NCBI GenBank assembly: GCA_021604645.1
Contig: BQJJ01000004.1
Coordinates: 216,276 to 280,275, forward strand
DNA length: 64,000 bases
DNA from: Methyloligella sp.
GTDB taxonomy: Bacteria > Pseudomonadota > Alphaproteobacteria > Rhizobiales > HXMU1428-3
Direction: 5' to 3'
Position 1 is the first letter of the stretch; each line of letters begins with the position of its first letter. This document shows, in pieces, positions 35,307 to 43,214 of the stretch. The notes beneath the pieces are model-generated. The model searched no databases and had not been told where the DNA came from. It saw nothing but the letters and a program-made list of their open reading frames with translations. The position numbers were made by a program, and so were the translations under genes.

Positions 35307-36146
35307 TTATGGATTTCTGGACATAAAACTAAGTTTTTCAAACAGGCTTACATCTTGCTCGTTTTTTAGTAGGGCTCCGTAAAGGGGTGGAATTAGTTTT
35401 CTTTGATTGTTTTCTCGAAGCGTTGAGGCATCGATATCTTCATTCAGGAGAAGTTTAATCCAATCGAGAAGTTCAGAAGTTGATGGTTTCTTCTTAATCG
35501 CGTTTTGATCGCGAATATCGTAAAAAACATTAAGTGCTGATTTTAACAGGTCTGATTTTAGGCCCGGGTGATGGACTTCCACGATATCTGCCATAACTTC
35601 AGGTTCTGGGAATTGGATATAGTGAAAGAAACAACGCCTTAAGAATGCATCCGGCAATTCTTTTTCATTATTAGATGTAATGATAATGATCGGGCGGTGT
35701 TTGGCTTTGATGGTCTCGCCGGTTTCGTAAACGAAAAATTCCATTCGATCTAGTTCTTGCAAAAGATCATTTGGGAATTCAATGTCAGCTTTATCAATTT
35801 CATCAATGAGAAGAATAGGGCGCTTTTCTGACGTGAAGCCTTCCCATAATTTTCCGCGCTTGATATAATTAGAGATGTCTTTTGCGCTCTCTTCGCCAAG
35901 CTGGCCATCTCTTAAGCGGCCAACAGCGTCATATTCATAAAGGCCCTGGTGAGCTTTGGTAGTTGATTTAATGTGCCATTCTATTAATGGGGCATCTAGA
36001 GCTTTTGCCACTTCAATAGCTAAAACAGTTTTGCCAGTTCCTGGTTCCCCTTTGATCAATAAAGGGCGTTCCAGTGTGATTGCTGCATTAACTGCAAGAG
36101 TTAGATCGTCTCCTGCCACATAGTTTTCTGTACCTTGAAAGCGCAC
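35307..36146 (-). CDS. MoxR-family AAA ATPase
   Basis: 279 residues. Walker A GEPGTGKTVLA near residue 38, sensor/Walker B PILLIDEIDKADIEFPNDLLQELDRMEF near 108, sensor 1 IIIITSNNEKELPDAFLRRCFFHYI, and the C-terminal lid with TSELLDWIKLL. MoxR ATPases act with VWA-domain proteins; the CoxE-like protein at 26711-27886 is the obvious candidate partner. Compared with long MoxR subfamilies it is short, as in the CoxD/MoxR group. ATG 36146 is the first start. Confidence 0.9.
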   Translation of the reverse strand: MRFQGTENYVAGDDLTLAVNAAITLERPLLIKGEPGTGKTVLAIEVAKALDAPLIEWHIKSTTKAHQGLYEYDAVGRLRDGQLGEESAKDISNYIKRGKLWEGFTSEKRPILLIDEIDKADIEFPNDLLQELDRMEFFVYETGETIKAKHRPIIIITSNNEKELPDAFLRRCFFHYIQFPEPEVMADIVEVHHPGLKSDLLKSALNVFYDIRDQNAIKKKPSTSELLDWIKLLLNEDIDASTLRENNQRKLIPPLYGALLKNEQDVSLFEKLSFMSRNP

Positions 36147-36387
36147 GCTTAAACCTCTTTTTTCGAATAATTTTAAAGAACATTAGGTGTAAAGGCATTT
36201 TCAATCAAGAGTTTGCTTGGTTGTTTTTTTGTTTGTCTTTGAGCGGACTGTTAGCGAATTATTAGTTTTGAAGTTTACAGGCTTTGGTTAGGTAAATTTT
36301 GCCTGATTGTAGGTATTTCTTTCCTTTACGCAGTTTTTATTCACTCGCAACTCTTTCTAACTCGTTGTTTTTTAATAAAAAAATAAA

Positions 36388-36405
36388 TGGCACCGGAATT
36401 GCTTT
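36388..36405 (+). promoter_or_regulatory. Sigma-54 promoter of the hook operon
   Basis: TGGCACCGGAATTGCTTT fits the -24/-12 consensus TGGCAC-N5-TTGCW exactly, with GG and GC 12 bases apart. It lies 140 bases upstream of the flgE ATG, leaving a leader of about 130 bases. Sigma-54 control of hook genes is known in Caulobacter-type flagellar hierarchies with FlbD. Confidence 0.85.
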
Positions 36406-36544
36406 GTTAATCATGAGAATTTTTAAGTTTGCCGTTATCAGGTTCTAATTCTTTAGGTTTATTGCCTCCTGAGTGGGTAAACAGATTTTATTGGCAACAC
36501 TTTATTAGGGCATGATGGGTGCCTTTTTAAAAGGAGAGAGTTTT

Positions 36545-38242
36545 ATGGGTATTTTTGGTGCGATTACAACAGCTGTGACAGGACTTCAGGCTCAATCGAC
36601 GGCGCTTGAACATATTTCTAATAATATTGCGAACTCGCAAACCACGGGTTTTAAACGGACTGAAACCAGTTTTGTTGACCTTGTGCCAGATAGCCCAGCT
36701 AAAGCTCAGGCTCTTGGTGTTGTGAATGCAAACTCTCGCGCAACCAACTCAGTACAAGGTGATGTATCCATTTCAGATACTGAAACATCGATTGCAATTA
36801 ATGGTGAAGGTTATTTCATCGTTGGCGAATCTATTGGTGTGACTGACGGGAATATTGTTTTTAACAATGAAGACCTTTACACACGGCGCGGTGATTTTGA
36901 GCTCGATCGTTTTGGTCATCTTGTTAATGGCGGTGGTTACTACCTAAAAGGCCTTCCTATTGACCCTGATACTGGTAACCCGGCTGGTAGTTCTCCTGAA
37001 ATCATTACTGTATCCAATGACTTTTTGGCTGCGAAAGAAACAACTCTTGTTGATTATCGCACCAACCTTGCTTCTTACCCACGCACCACTGCATCTGATG
37101 AAGATGTGCCTGGTTCAGAATTATTAAACCCTGCGGATTTTGCCAATAATCCGATTAATGGTAACAATGGATTTGTTCAAGGTGTGAATTCTACTCTCTT
37201 TGTTGAAAACTCGATTTCTGGTGGAGCGGTGACAGCGTTTGACGCTGGCGGTAACTCAGCGAACATTCAGTTGCGTTGGGCTAAGATTGATAGCACATCC
37301 TTTATTGATGCCTCACAGCAGGGCACAGCTGTTGCAGGTCTTTCTGGTTCAGCTGACTTGTTAACAGACACGGCCTTGAGTGCAAGTGAAACTCTGACTT
37401 TACAACTAGATAGTGGCACGGTGTCAACTTTCACATTTGGTACAGGTGTTGGTGAGATTAACAGTGCGGCTGATTTGATTACTGCTATCCAGGGTTCTGG
37501 AAATTACCAAGCCTTTATTGATGACACGAACCGTCTTTCTATTTCTTCAACTGATGGAGAGAATTTAACAATTGGCGGCACGGGTGCAGGTAATCTTGGT
37601 TTAACTTCAGGCACGATTACTGCCTCTGGTGGACAAGATACATGGAACTTGTTTTACCTGGAAGATAGTTCAGCAACCGGTACTGACCCTGCATGGCGCA
37701 ATGTTGGAACAGATTATGTATTTGGCAATGACGGTCAGCTTAACCCGCAAGTGACAACTGTTACTTTGGCAGCGCCAACGATTAATGGTGTTCCGCTTGG
37801 AAACATTGAAATTAGTCACGGTACAAATGGCATCACACAATTTGCTGATGCTAACGGTACAGCACAAATTACTGACATTGGACAAAATGGTTATGCAGCT
37901 GGTGAGTTGAACGGTCTTGCTGTTTCTGATGAAGGCCGGATTGTTGCGAATTATTCTAATGGCCAGCAGCTTGATATTGCCTCGGTTGAATTGGCAGAAT
38001 TTAATGCTGAAGGCTTTTTGAGAAAACTTGATGGTGGTGCTTATCAAGCAACGGATGAATCTGGTGAACCAATTCTTGGCGGCGGTGGCAACATTGTTGG
38101 CTCAGCTCTTGAGAGCTCAAACACCGATATTGCTGATGAATTTACCAAACTGATTATCACTCAACAAGCTTATGCGGCGAATACGCGGATTGTGACAACG
38201 GGTGATGAAATGATCCAAGAAGCTTTGAACATGGTTCGGTAA
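36545..38242 (+). CDS. flgE: Flagellar hook protein FlgE
   Basis: 565 residues from ATG 36545 (AAGGAGAG upstream). N-terminal flagellar rod motif ITTAVTGLQAQSTALEHISNNIANSQTTGFKR and C-terminal SNTDIADEFTKLIITQQAYAANTRIVTTGDEMIQEALNMVR are both intact. Residues about 273-358 form an inserted beta domain (SETLTLQLDSGTVSTFTFGTGVGEINSAADLITAIQG ... NLTIGGTGAGNLGL) that closely resembles the tandem domain in the flagellin at 63-64 kb. FlgE builds the hook. First gene of flgE-flgK-flgL. Confidence 0.93.
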   Translation: MGIFGAITTAVTGLQAQSTALEHISNNIANSQTTGFKRTETSFVDLVPDSPAKAQALGVVNANSRATNSVQGDVSISDTETSIAINGEGYFIVGESIGVTDGNIVFNNEDLYTRRGDFELDRFGHLVNGGGYYLKGLPIDPDTGNPAGSSPEIITVSNDFLAAKETTLVDYRTNLASYPRTTASDEDVPGSELLNPADFANNPINGNNGFVQGVNSTLFVENSISGGAVTAFDAGGNSANIQLRWAKIDSTSFIDASQQGTAVAGLSGSADLLTDTALSASETLTLQLDSGTVSTFTFGTGVGEINSAADLITAIQGSGNYQAFIDDTNRLSISSTDGENLTIGGTGAGNLGLTSGTITASGGQDTWNLFYLEDSSATGTDPAWRNVGTDYVFGNDGQLNPQVTTVTLAAPTINGVPLGNIEISHGTNGITQFADANGTAQITDIGQNGYAAGELNGLAVSDEGRIVANYSNGQQLDIASVELAEFNAEGFLRKLDGGAYQATDESGEPILGGGGNIVGSALESSNTDIADEFTKLIITQQAYAANTRIVTTGDEMIQEALNMVR

Positions 38243-38244
38243 TT

Positions 38245-38275
38245 GGTTTCCACTTTTAGGTGACACACTCTAGAA
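38245..38275 (+). repeat. Family-3 repeat copy between flgE and flgK
   Basis: TTGGTTTCCACTTTTAGGTG followed by ACACACTCTAG resembles the segment at 18499-18545 (GGTACCCACTTTTAGGTAAC, AAGCTCTAA). It occupies nearly all of the 46-base gap. Confidence 0.4.
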
Positions 38276-38288
38276 AGAGTAGGCTGTT

Positions 38289-40157
38289 ATGGGTTTAACG
38301 AATATATTAAAAACGTCCAATTCTGGATTGAGTGTTACGCAAGCCTCGATTGATGTTGTTGCGCGCAATATTGCGAACGCAGGAACGGATGGATATACTC
38401 GTAAAGTTGCTTCGCAGGACAATGTTGTTTCTGGTGCGCAAGGACTTGGAGCTCGGATTTCCGGGATTTCCCGGGAGGTGAACCAATATGTGCAACAGCA
38501 GCTTTTTATCGAAGACAGCCGTTTGTCTTATTCTCAAGAAATCTCTAACTATTTAAACCAGATCGACAATCTATTTGGAGCGCCTGGCGCTTCAAATGCC
38601 CTTGATACGCGTGTTAATGAATTCACGCAGTCTTTGCAGGATCTCTCTACCCAACCTGAATCGCAGGCGGCGCGCTTAGCAACAGTGAACCAGGCTGAGG
38701 CTCTTGCCGGGCAATTGCGGAACCTTACAGATGGTGTTCAAAGTTTGCGCCAGCTGACTGAGGATAGTCTTGCCGAAGGTGTGAATGATCTGAACAATCT
38801 TCTTCAAGGACTTGAAGAGATTAATGGACAGATAGCAACGGCTTCGGCTGCTGGTGTTGAGATTGCTGACCTTAAAGATCAACGTGATTTGTTGGTGAAT
38901 AGAGTTAGTGAATATTTGGAAGTTGAGGTAAGTGAGACACCTTCTGGTACAGCTGTGCTTTATTCCAAAAGCGGTAATGTTTTGGTTGATAATGAAGCGG
39001 TTCAGTTTTCATTCGATCAGAATGGTAGTGTGAATGCAAATGCACTTTATAGCACGGATGATGCCGAACGGGGTGTTGGAACTATTACGCTTTCTGGGAC
39101 GAATGGTTATGAACTTGATTTGATTCAAAATGGCATTTTAGATACTGGTCGTCTTGGTGCTTTGATCGAATTGCGCGATAATATTTTGCCTGAAGCACAA
39201 CAGCAGCTTGATGATTTGGCGCATGGCTTATCTCTTGCTCTTACGAATAATACAGTCAGCGGAACGGCGGCTACTGCTGGTGCGGCAACCGGCTTTGATC
39301 TCGATATTTCTGACTTGCAACGGGGCAATGTTATCAGTCTTGAATATACTGATAATACAGGGCCGACGACGCATAATATTTCAATTATTCGTGTTGATGA
39401 CCCTTCTGTATTACCTCTTGAGAATAACGTGACATCTAACCCGAATGATACGGTCATCGGTGTTGATTTTTCTGGTGGTGAAGCAGCGGTTGCTGCAGCT
39501 TTAGATGCGGCACTTGGTGCTGATATTACGGTTAGTTTGCCCAGTGCTGGAACACTCCGGATTGTTGATGATGGCGCTACAAACAATACAGATATAAATG
39601 CTTTAAGTGCATCTGTTTCATCGACATCTGTTCAGGGCCAGGGGCTTGGTTTTCCACTTTTTATTGATACTGGAAATAATCAACCTTACACGGGTGCGGT
39701 TGATGGGGGCTATCAAAAGGCAGGTTTTGCAGGGCGGATTGTTGTTAATGGTTCTATTAAGAGCGACCCGACATTGCTTGTTCAATCGACGAGTACGACA
39801 GCGATTGGTGATAATGCCAGACCGCTTGATATTCTTGCTCGTTTAGAGCAAAGCACGTCTGAATTTGGTGGTGAAAACGGTATTGGCAGCGAAGACTCTC
39901 CTTTTGTTGGGACTTTTGTTTCTTTTGCGAAAAATATCATTTCATATCAAACCTCACAATCAGAACGAGCTAATCTTAATTTAACCGCACAAGAGGCGGT
40001 GAGTACGAGTTTGCGTGAAAAATATGAATCTGACACCGGCGTAAATGTCGATCAGGAACTTGCGGACTTAATTGCGTTGCAACAGGCCTTTGCGGCCAAT
40101 GCACGGGTTATTGCTGTCACAAGTGAACTGATGGATATTTTAATTCAATCTGCATAG
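38289..40157 (+). CDS. flgK: Flagellar hook-associated protein 1 FlgK
   Basis: 622 residues. N-terminal SNSGLSVTQASIDVVARNIANAGTDGYTRKVASQ and C-terminal SERANLNLTAQEAVSTSLREKYESDTGVNVDQELADLIALQQAFAANARVIAVTSELMDILIQSA are the D0/D1 hallmarks. The middle (about 320-440) holds a beta insertion common in Hyphomicrobiales FlgK (TDNTGPTTHNISIIRVDD and GLPSAGTLRIVDD-type strands). It joins hook and filament. Spaced 46 bases from flgE and 10 from flgL. Confidence 0.92.
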   Translation: MGLTNILKTSNSGLSVTQASIDVVARNIANAGTDGYTRKVASQDNVVSGAQGLGARISGISREVNQYVQQQLFIEDSRLSYSQEISNYLNQIDNLFGAPGASNALDTRVNEFTQSLQDLSTQPESQAARLATVNQAEALAGQLRNLTDGVQSLRQLTEDSLAEGVNDLNNLLQGLEEINGQIATASAAGVEIADLKDQRDLLVNRVSEYLEVEVSETPSGTAVLYSKSGNVLVDNEAVQFSFDQNGSVNANALYSTDDAERGVGTITLSGTNGYELDLIQNGILDTGRLGALIELRDNILPEAQQQLDDLAHGLSLALTNNTVSGTAATAGAATGFDLDISDLQRGNVISLEYTDNTGPTTHNISIIRVDDPSVLPLENNVTSNPNDTVIGVDFSGGEAAVAAALDAALGADITVSLPSAGTLRIVDDGATNNTDINALSASVSSTSVQGQGLGFPLFIDTGNNQPYTGAVDGGYQKAGFAGRIVVNGSIKSDPTLLVQSTSTTAIGDNARPLDILARLEQSTSEFGGENGIGSEDSPFVGTFVSFAKNIISYQTSQSERANLNLTAQEAVSTSLREKYESDTGVNVDQELADLIALQQAFAANARVIAVTSELMDILIQSA

Positions 40158-40167
40158 GAATTGATCA

Positions 40168-41670
40168 ATGGCTATTCCAATTTCAACATCTCGATCGCAC
40201 ATTTATCAGTCGATTACGACGTCGCGCGCGCAATCTGATGATTTGCAGCGCCAGTTGGCAACTGGGTTAAAATCAGAAACTTATGGAGATCTTGGTTTAG
40301 ATCGTCGCCGCGTTATTGAATTTAACGGTGATATTTCTCAGCTTCAAGGGTATGTGCGGTCGATAGATCAAGCGAACGTTCGCGTTGATATTTTGGACCA
40401 AACATTGAGCCAAATTTTTGAAAGTGTTTCAACGTCGCGCACTGATAGTTTAAGCACAAATTTTGAATTAAATACTGATGGACAAACTCTGTTTCAATCT
40501 GAAGCTCATGCACGGTTTCAGGATATTGCTACGATTTTAAATACTGAAGCTGGTGGCCGTTATATTTATAGTGGTGCTGAGGTGACAACTAAACCAGTTG
40601 CCCCGCCGAATGATATTTTAGATGGTGTTGGAGCGCAGGCTGGTTTTAAGCAAGTGGCGGCAGAGCGGCAATTAGCTGATCTTGGCGCGGATTTAAGGGG
40701 GCGTGTTACCCTTTCACAACCAAGTGCCACTGAGGTTCGGATAGCGGAAGATGGAACGCATCCTTTTGGGTTTAAATTAACCGGTGTTAACAGCACCGTG
40801 ACAGGTTTGACAGCACCAGCTTTACCAACAGGGGCGCCACCACAACTTGACTTTGCGGTAACTGCGAATACCGCTCAAGATGGTGAGACTGTTAACATAG
40901 CTTTGACGTTGCCGGATGGCACAACAACTGATTTGAAATTAACTGCGAGAACTGGAACGCCTGAGCATCCAGGGGAATTTCAAATTGGTGCCTCAGCTAC
41001 TGATACTGCAACAAATATAAACGCGGCTATTGACGCTGAGTTATTGCGGCTTGGTGAAACTGAGCTGCGTGCTGCCTCTCAATTTGAGGCGTCTGATAAT
41101 TTCTTTAACTTTGATGAGGCCAACCCGCCGCAACGAGTTGCTGGCCCCCCATATGATAGTGCAACGGCATTGGTTGATGCGACCGAGACGGATACTGTTT
41201 TTTGGTATCAAGGTGAGCTATCTAGCTCTGACCCGCGTAGTTCCCAAACCGTGAAGGTTGATGATTATATAAGTGTTGATTATGGGGTTCGGGCGAATGA
41301 AGAAGCGTTTAGAAATGCGCTTCAAACTTTAGCTGTTGCGTCCCTGGATACTTACACTCTTGGTGATCAAAACGCACAGGACCGTTATAATGCGGTTCGA
41401 AGTCGTGTTACAGAGAATTTATCAACCTCTTCGGGTAACCAAAGTGTTGAGAGTATCATTGCTGATATTGCCGGCGCTGATTCTGTTATAGGGCGGACAA
41501 AAGAGCGCCATGTTAGTCATAGTAACCTTTTGCAAACCATGGTTGATGATGTGCAAAATGCCGACATTTATGAAGTTAGTGCGAAACTGCTTGATTTACA
41601 AACCCGCTTGCAAGCGACTTATCAAACGATTGGTACTTTGCAGGGTATTAGTCTTGTGAACTTCATCTAA
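40168..41670 (+). CDS. flgL: Flagellar hook-associated protein 3 FlgL
   Basis: 500 residues. N-terminal MAIPISTSRSHIYQSITTSRAQSDDLQRQLATGLKSETYGDLG, the flagellin-like D0/D1 start, and C-terminal ISLVNFI-type helix (TRLQATYQTIGTLQGISLVNFI) are present. Inserted region (about 210-300) has strands ETVNIALTLPDGTTTDLKLTA. FlgL completes the hook-filament junction. Last gene of the operon; a family-2 repeat follows 50 bases later. Confidence 0.92.
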   Translation: MAIPISTSRSHIYQSITTSRAQSDDLQRQLATGLKSETYGDLGLDRRRVIEFNGDISQLQGYVRSIDQANVRVDILDQTLSQIFESVSTSRTDSLSTNFELNTDGQTLFQSEAHARFQDIATILNTEAGGRYIYSGAEVTTKPVAPPNDILDGVGAQAGFKQVAAERQLADLGADLRGRVTLSQPSATEVRIAEDGTHPFGFKLTGVNSTVTGLTAPALPTGAPPQLDFAVTANTAQDGETVNIALTLPDGTTTDLKLTARTGTPEHPGEFQIGASATDTATNINAAIDAELLRLGETELRAASQFEASDNFFNFDEANPPQRVAGPPYDSATALVDATETDTVFWYQGELSSSDPRSSQTVKVDDYISVDYGVRANEEAFRNALQTLAVASLDTYTLGDQNAQDRYNAVRSRVTENLSTSSGNQSVESIIADIAGADSVIGRTKERHVSHSNLLQTMVDDVQNADIYEVSAKLLDLQTRLQATYQTIGTLQGISLVNFI

Positions 41671-41720
41671 GGGTTAGCATGCGTTGCTTTTATTTGAATT
41701 CAGGAAACGCTCTGTTTTGT

Positions 41721-41841
41721 CTCACGGGCGTTTTTCGCCGAAAAGTGAAAAGCCCTCCGACGGGGCGGTGCTAGGCACCGGACGCCCTTGACGTCATGTC
41801 CACGCTTCTAAGGGGAGCACTACCTTCTTCGTAATGAAGGT
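41721..41841 (+). repeat. Family-2 multi-hairpin repeat, full copy C
   Basis: CTCACGG, hairpin GGGCG/CGCC, CCCTCCGACGGGGCGGTGCT, hairpins GGTGC-TAG-GCACC and GACG/CGTC, CATGTCC, and ACCTTC/GAAGGT at the end. It fills the gap between convergent flgL and an SDR gene and is in the same orientation as copies A and B. Confidence 0.8.
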
Positions 41842-41910
41842 TGAAAAGTCACCTTTTTTAATTCATAAAAATGCTACACACGCTAGCTTAACTATTTAGA
41901 TGAATTTACT

Positions 41911-42669
41911 TTACTTCAGATTTTTTGTGAGTGGTAAGGCAAGCCAATAGGGAAGAGCCCTTAGCAGTTTGACTTGCACAGTAAAACGCTTTGGAAAGTG
42001 GATTTCAAACTTCTTAGACTTTAGCCCTTTAGCAATGGCTTTAGCTGCGTCTTCAGGTTCTTGCATGAAGGGCATGGGGAAGTTGTTTTTATCTGTGATG
42101 CGGGTGCGAATGAAGCCTGGGCTGATGAGTTTTATGTCTATGTTTTTTGGGGCTTCAGCTTTCAGACTTTCTGTAAAGTTTTGAACGGCTGCTTTGCTGG
42201 CGCTATAGGGTTGTCCATTTGGTAGGCCGGTGTAAGCGGCTATACTTCCGCATAAAGCGATTTGTTTCAAGGAGCTTTGCTTTTGTTCTTTCATGAGAGC
42301 AAGCATTGATTTGGTGAATGAAAAACAACCTAATACATTGACCTTGAACATCTTCTCGCAATGATCGATATCTAGATCTGCTATTTTTTGCGGTTCATAA
42401 AGAGCGGCAAGAAAAATGGCTCTATTTATCTCTATTCCATTAGATCGGATGTGCTGAAACTTTGCTTGGATATCTTCTTCATTCTCTACATCTAAGGGAA
42501 GGACCTTATGTGCGCCGCCGAGGTCCTGATTTAAATTGTCAAGCTCGGCTTGTCTGCGTGCAGAAAAAATTAGATTGGCACCTAAGTTAGATAAATGTTC
42601 TGCCAAGGCACGGCCAATACCTGAGCTGGCACCAACGATCCAGATTGTTTCATTTTTAAATGTGGTCAT
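41911..42669 (-). CDS. SDR-family oxidoreductase of the lipid cluster
   Basis: 252 residues. NAD(P) loop IVGASSGIGRALAEHLS, ALCGSIAAYTGLPNGQPYSASKAAVQNFTESLKAEA with the Ser-Tyr-Lys catalytic triad, then SPGFIRTRITDKNNFPMPF. The C-terminus FPKRFTVQVKLLRALPYWLALPL is hydrophobic and basic. Last gene of a minus-strand unit with DUF3833, MFS, chalcone-isomerase-like and cfa genes; 4 bases separate it from DUF3833. A role in fatty-acid modification is inferred from context. Confidence 0.87.
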   Translation of the reverse strand: MTTFKNETIWIVGASSGIGRALAEHLSNLGANLIFSARRQAELDNLNQDLGGAHKVLPLDVENEEDIQAKFQHIRSNGIEINRAIFLAALYEPQKIADLDIDHCEKMFKVNVLGCFSFTKSMLALMKEQKQSSLKQIALCGSIAAYTGLPNGQPYSASKAAVQNFTESLKAEAPKNIDIKLISPGFIRTRITDKNNFPMPFMQEPEDAAKAIAKGLKSKKFEIHFPKRFTVQVKLLRALPYWLALPLTKNLK

Positions 42670-42673
42670 AAAT

Positions 42674-43210
42674 TTACTTTTTCATAAACAGGGTAAGTTC
42701 AGCAACTGTAAAGCCATATTTTTTTAAATAAGATCTGTTGATCAAGACGCCATCATTCATTTGCCACATCCAATCATCGAAATTAATGCGATATGTTCTA
42801 TCATCAACGGTGATGTCCATTTTATAATTCCATTGCAGAGCGCTGCCGTTTGAGAACCCGGTTGCATCTCCGATGATGTCGTCAGCTTTGCCAGTGTAAT
42901 TTCCATCAGCATTTTTGGTGATTGTCCAAACCCTTTTTTGTGTGTCACCATTATAATACCGGAAATTTTCCTTGAGTGTACCGACCCCTCCTTCCCAACT
43001 GCCGACCATATCAACATCAAACCTTGAGACCACTCGCCCGCGCCAATCTTGTATAATGCCCCATGCTTTTATGGGGCCGTCAAAGTAAGTCTGGATATCA
43101 GCTTTAGGGGTCGTGTTGTCATAAGTTGATAATTTTGGATTTTTTGAGTTGGTTAACATGAGGAGTGCTCCAAGCAATAAAAAGGGGATAATAAGCATTA
43201 AGCGTTTCAT
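42674..43210 (-). CDS. DUF3833 protein
   Basis: 178 residues. N-terminal hydrophobic segment MKRLMLIIPFLLLGALLMLT acts as a signal or anchor; no lipobox Cys is evident. The rest matches DUF3833: YFDGPIKAWGIIQDWRGRVVSRFDVDMVGSWEGGVGTLKENFRYYNGD and DDWMWQMNDGVLINRSYLKKYGFTVAELTLFM. It is a beta-barrel-like, lipocalin-type fold by family knowledge. The family is a recurrent neighbour of cfa/DUF1365/FAD genes. Function unknown. Confidence 0.85.
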   Translation of the reverse strand: MKRLMLIIPFLLLGALLMLTNSKNPKLSTYDNTTPKADIQTYFDGPIKAWGIIQDWRGRVVSRFDVDMVGSWEGGVGTLKENFRYYNGDTQKRVWTITKNADGNYTGKADDIIGDATGFSNGSALQWNYKMDITVDDRTYRINFDDWMWQMNDGVLINRSYLKKYGFTVAELTLFMKK

Positions 43211-43214
43211 GAAT

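Noticed and set aside
36512..36544. Upstream ATG for flgE
   Set aside because: The upstream in-frame ATG would add eleven residues not found in FlgE; AAGGAGAG correctly precedes ATG 36545.
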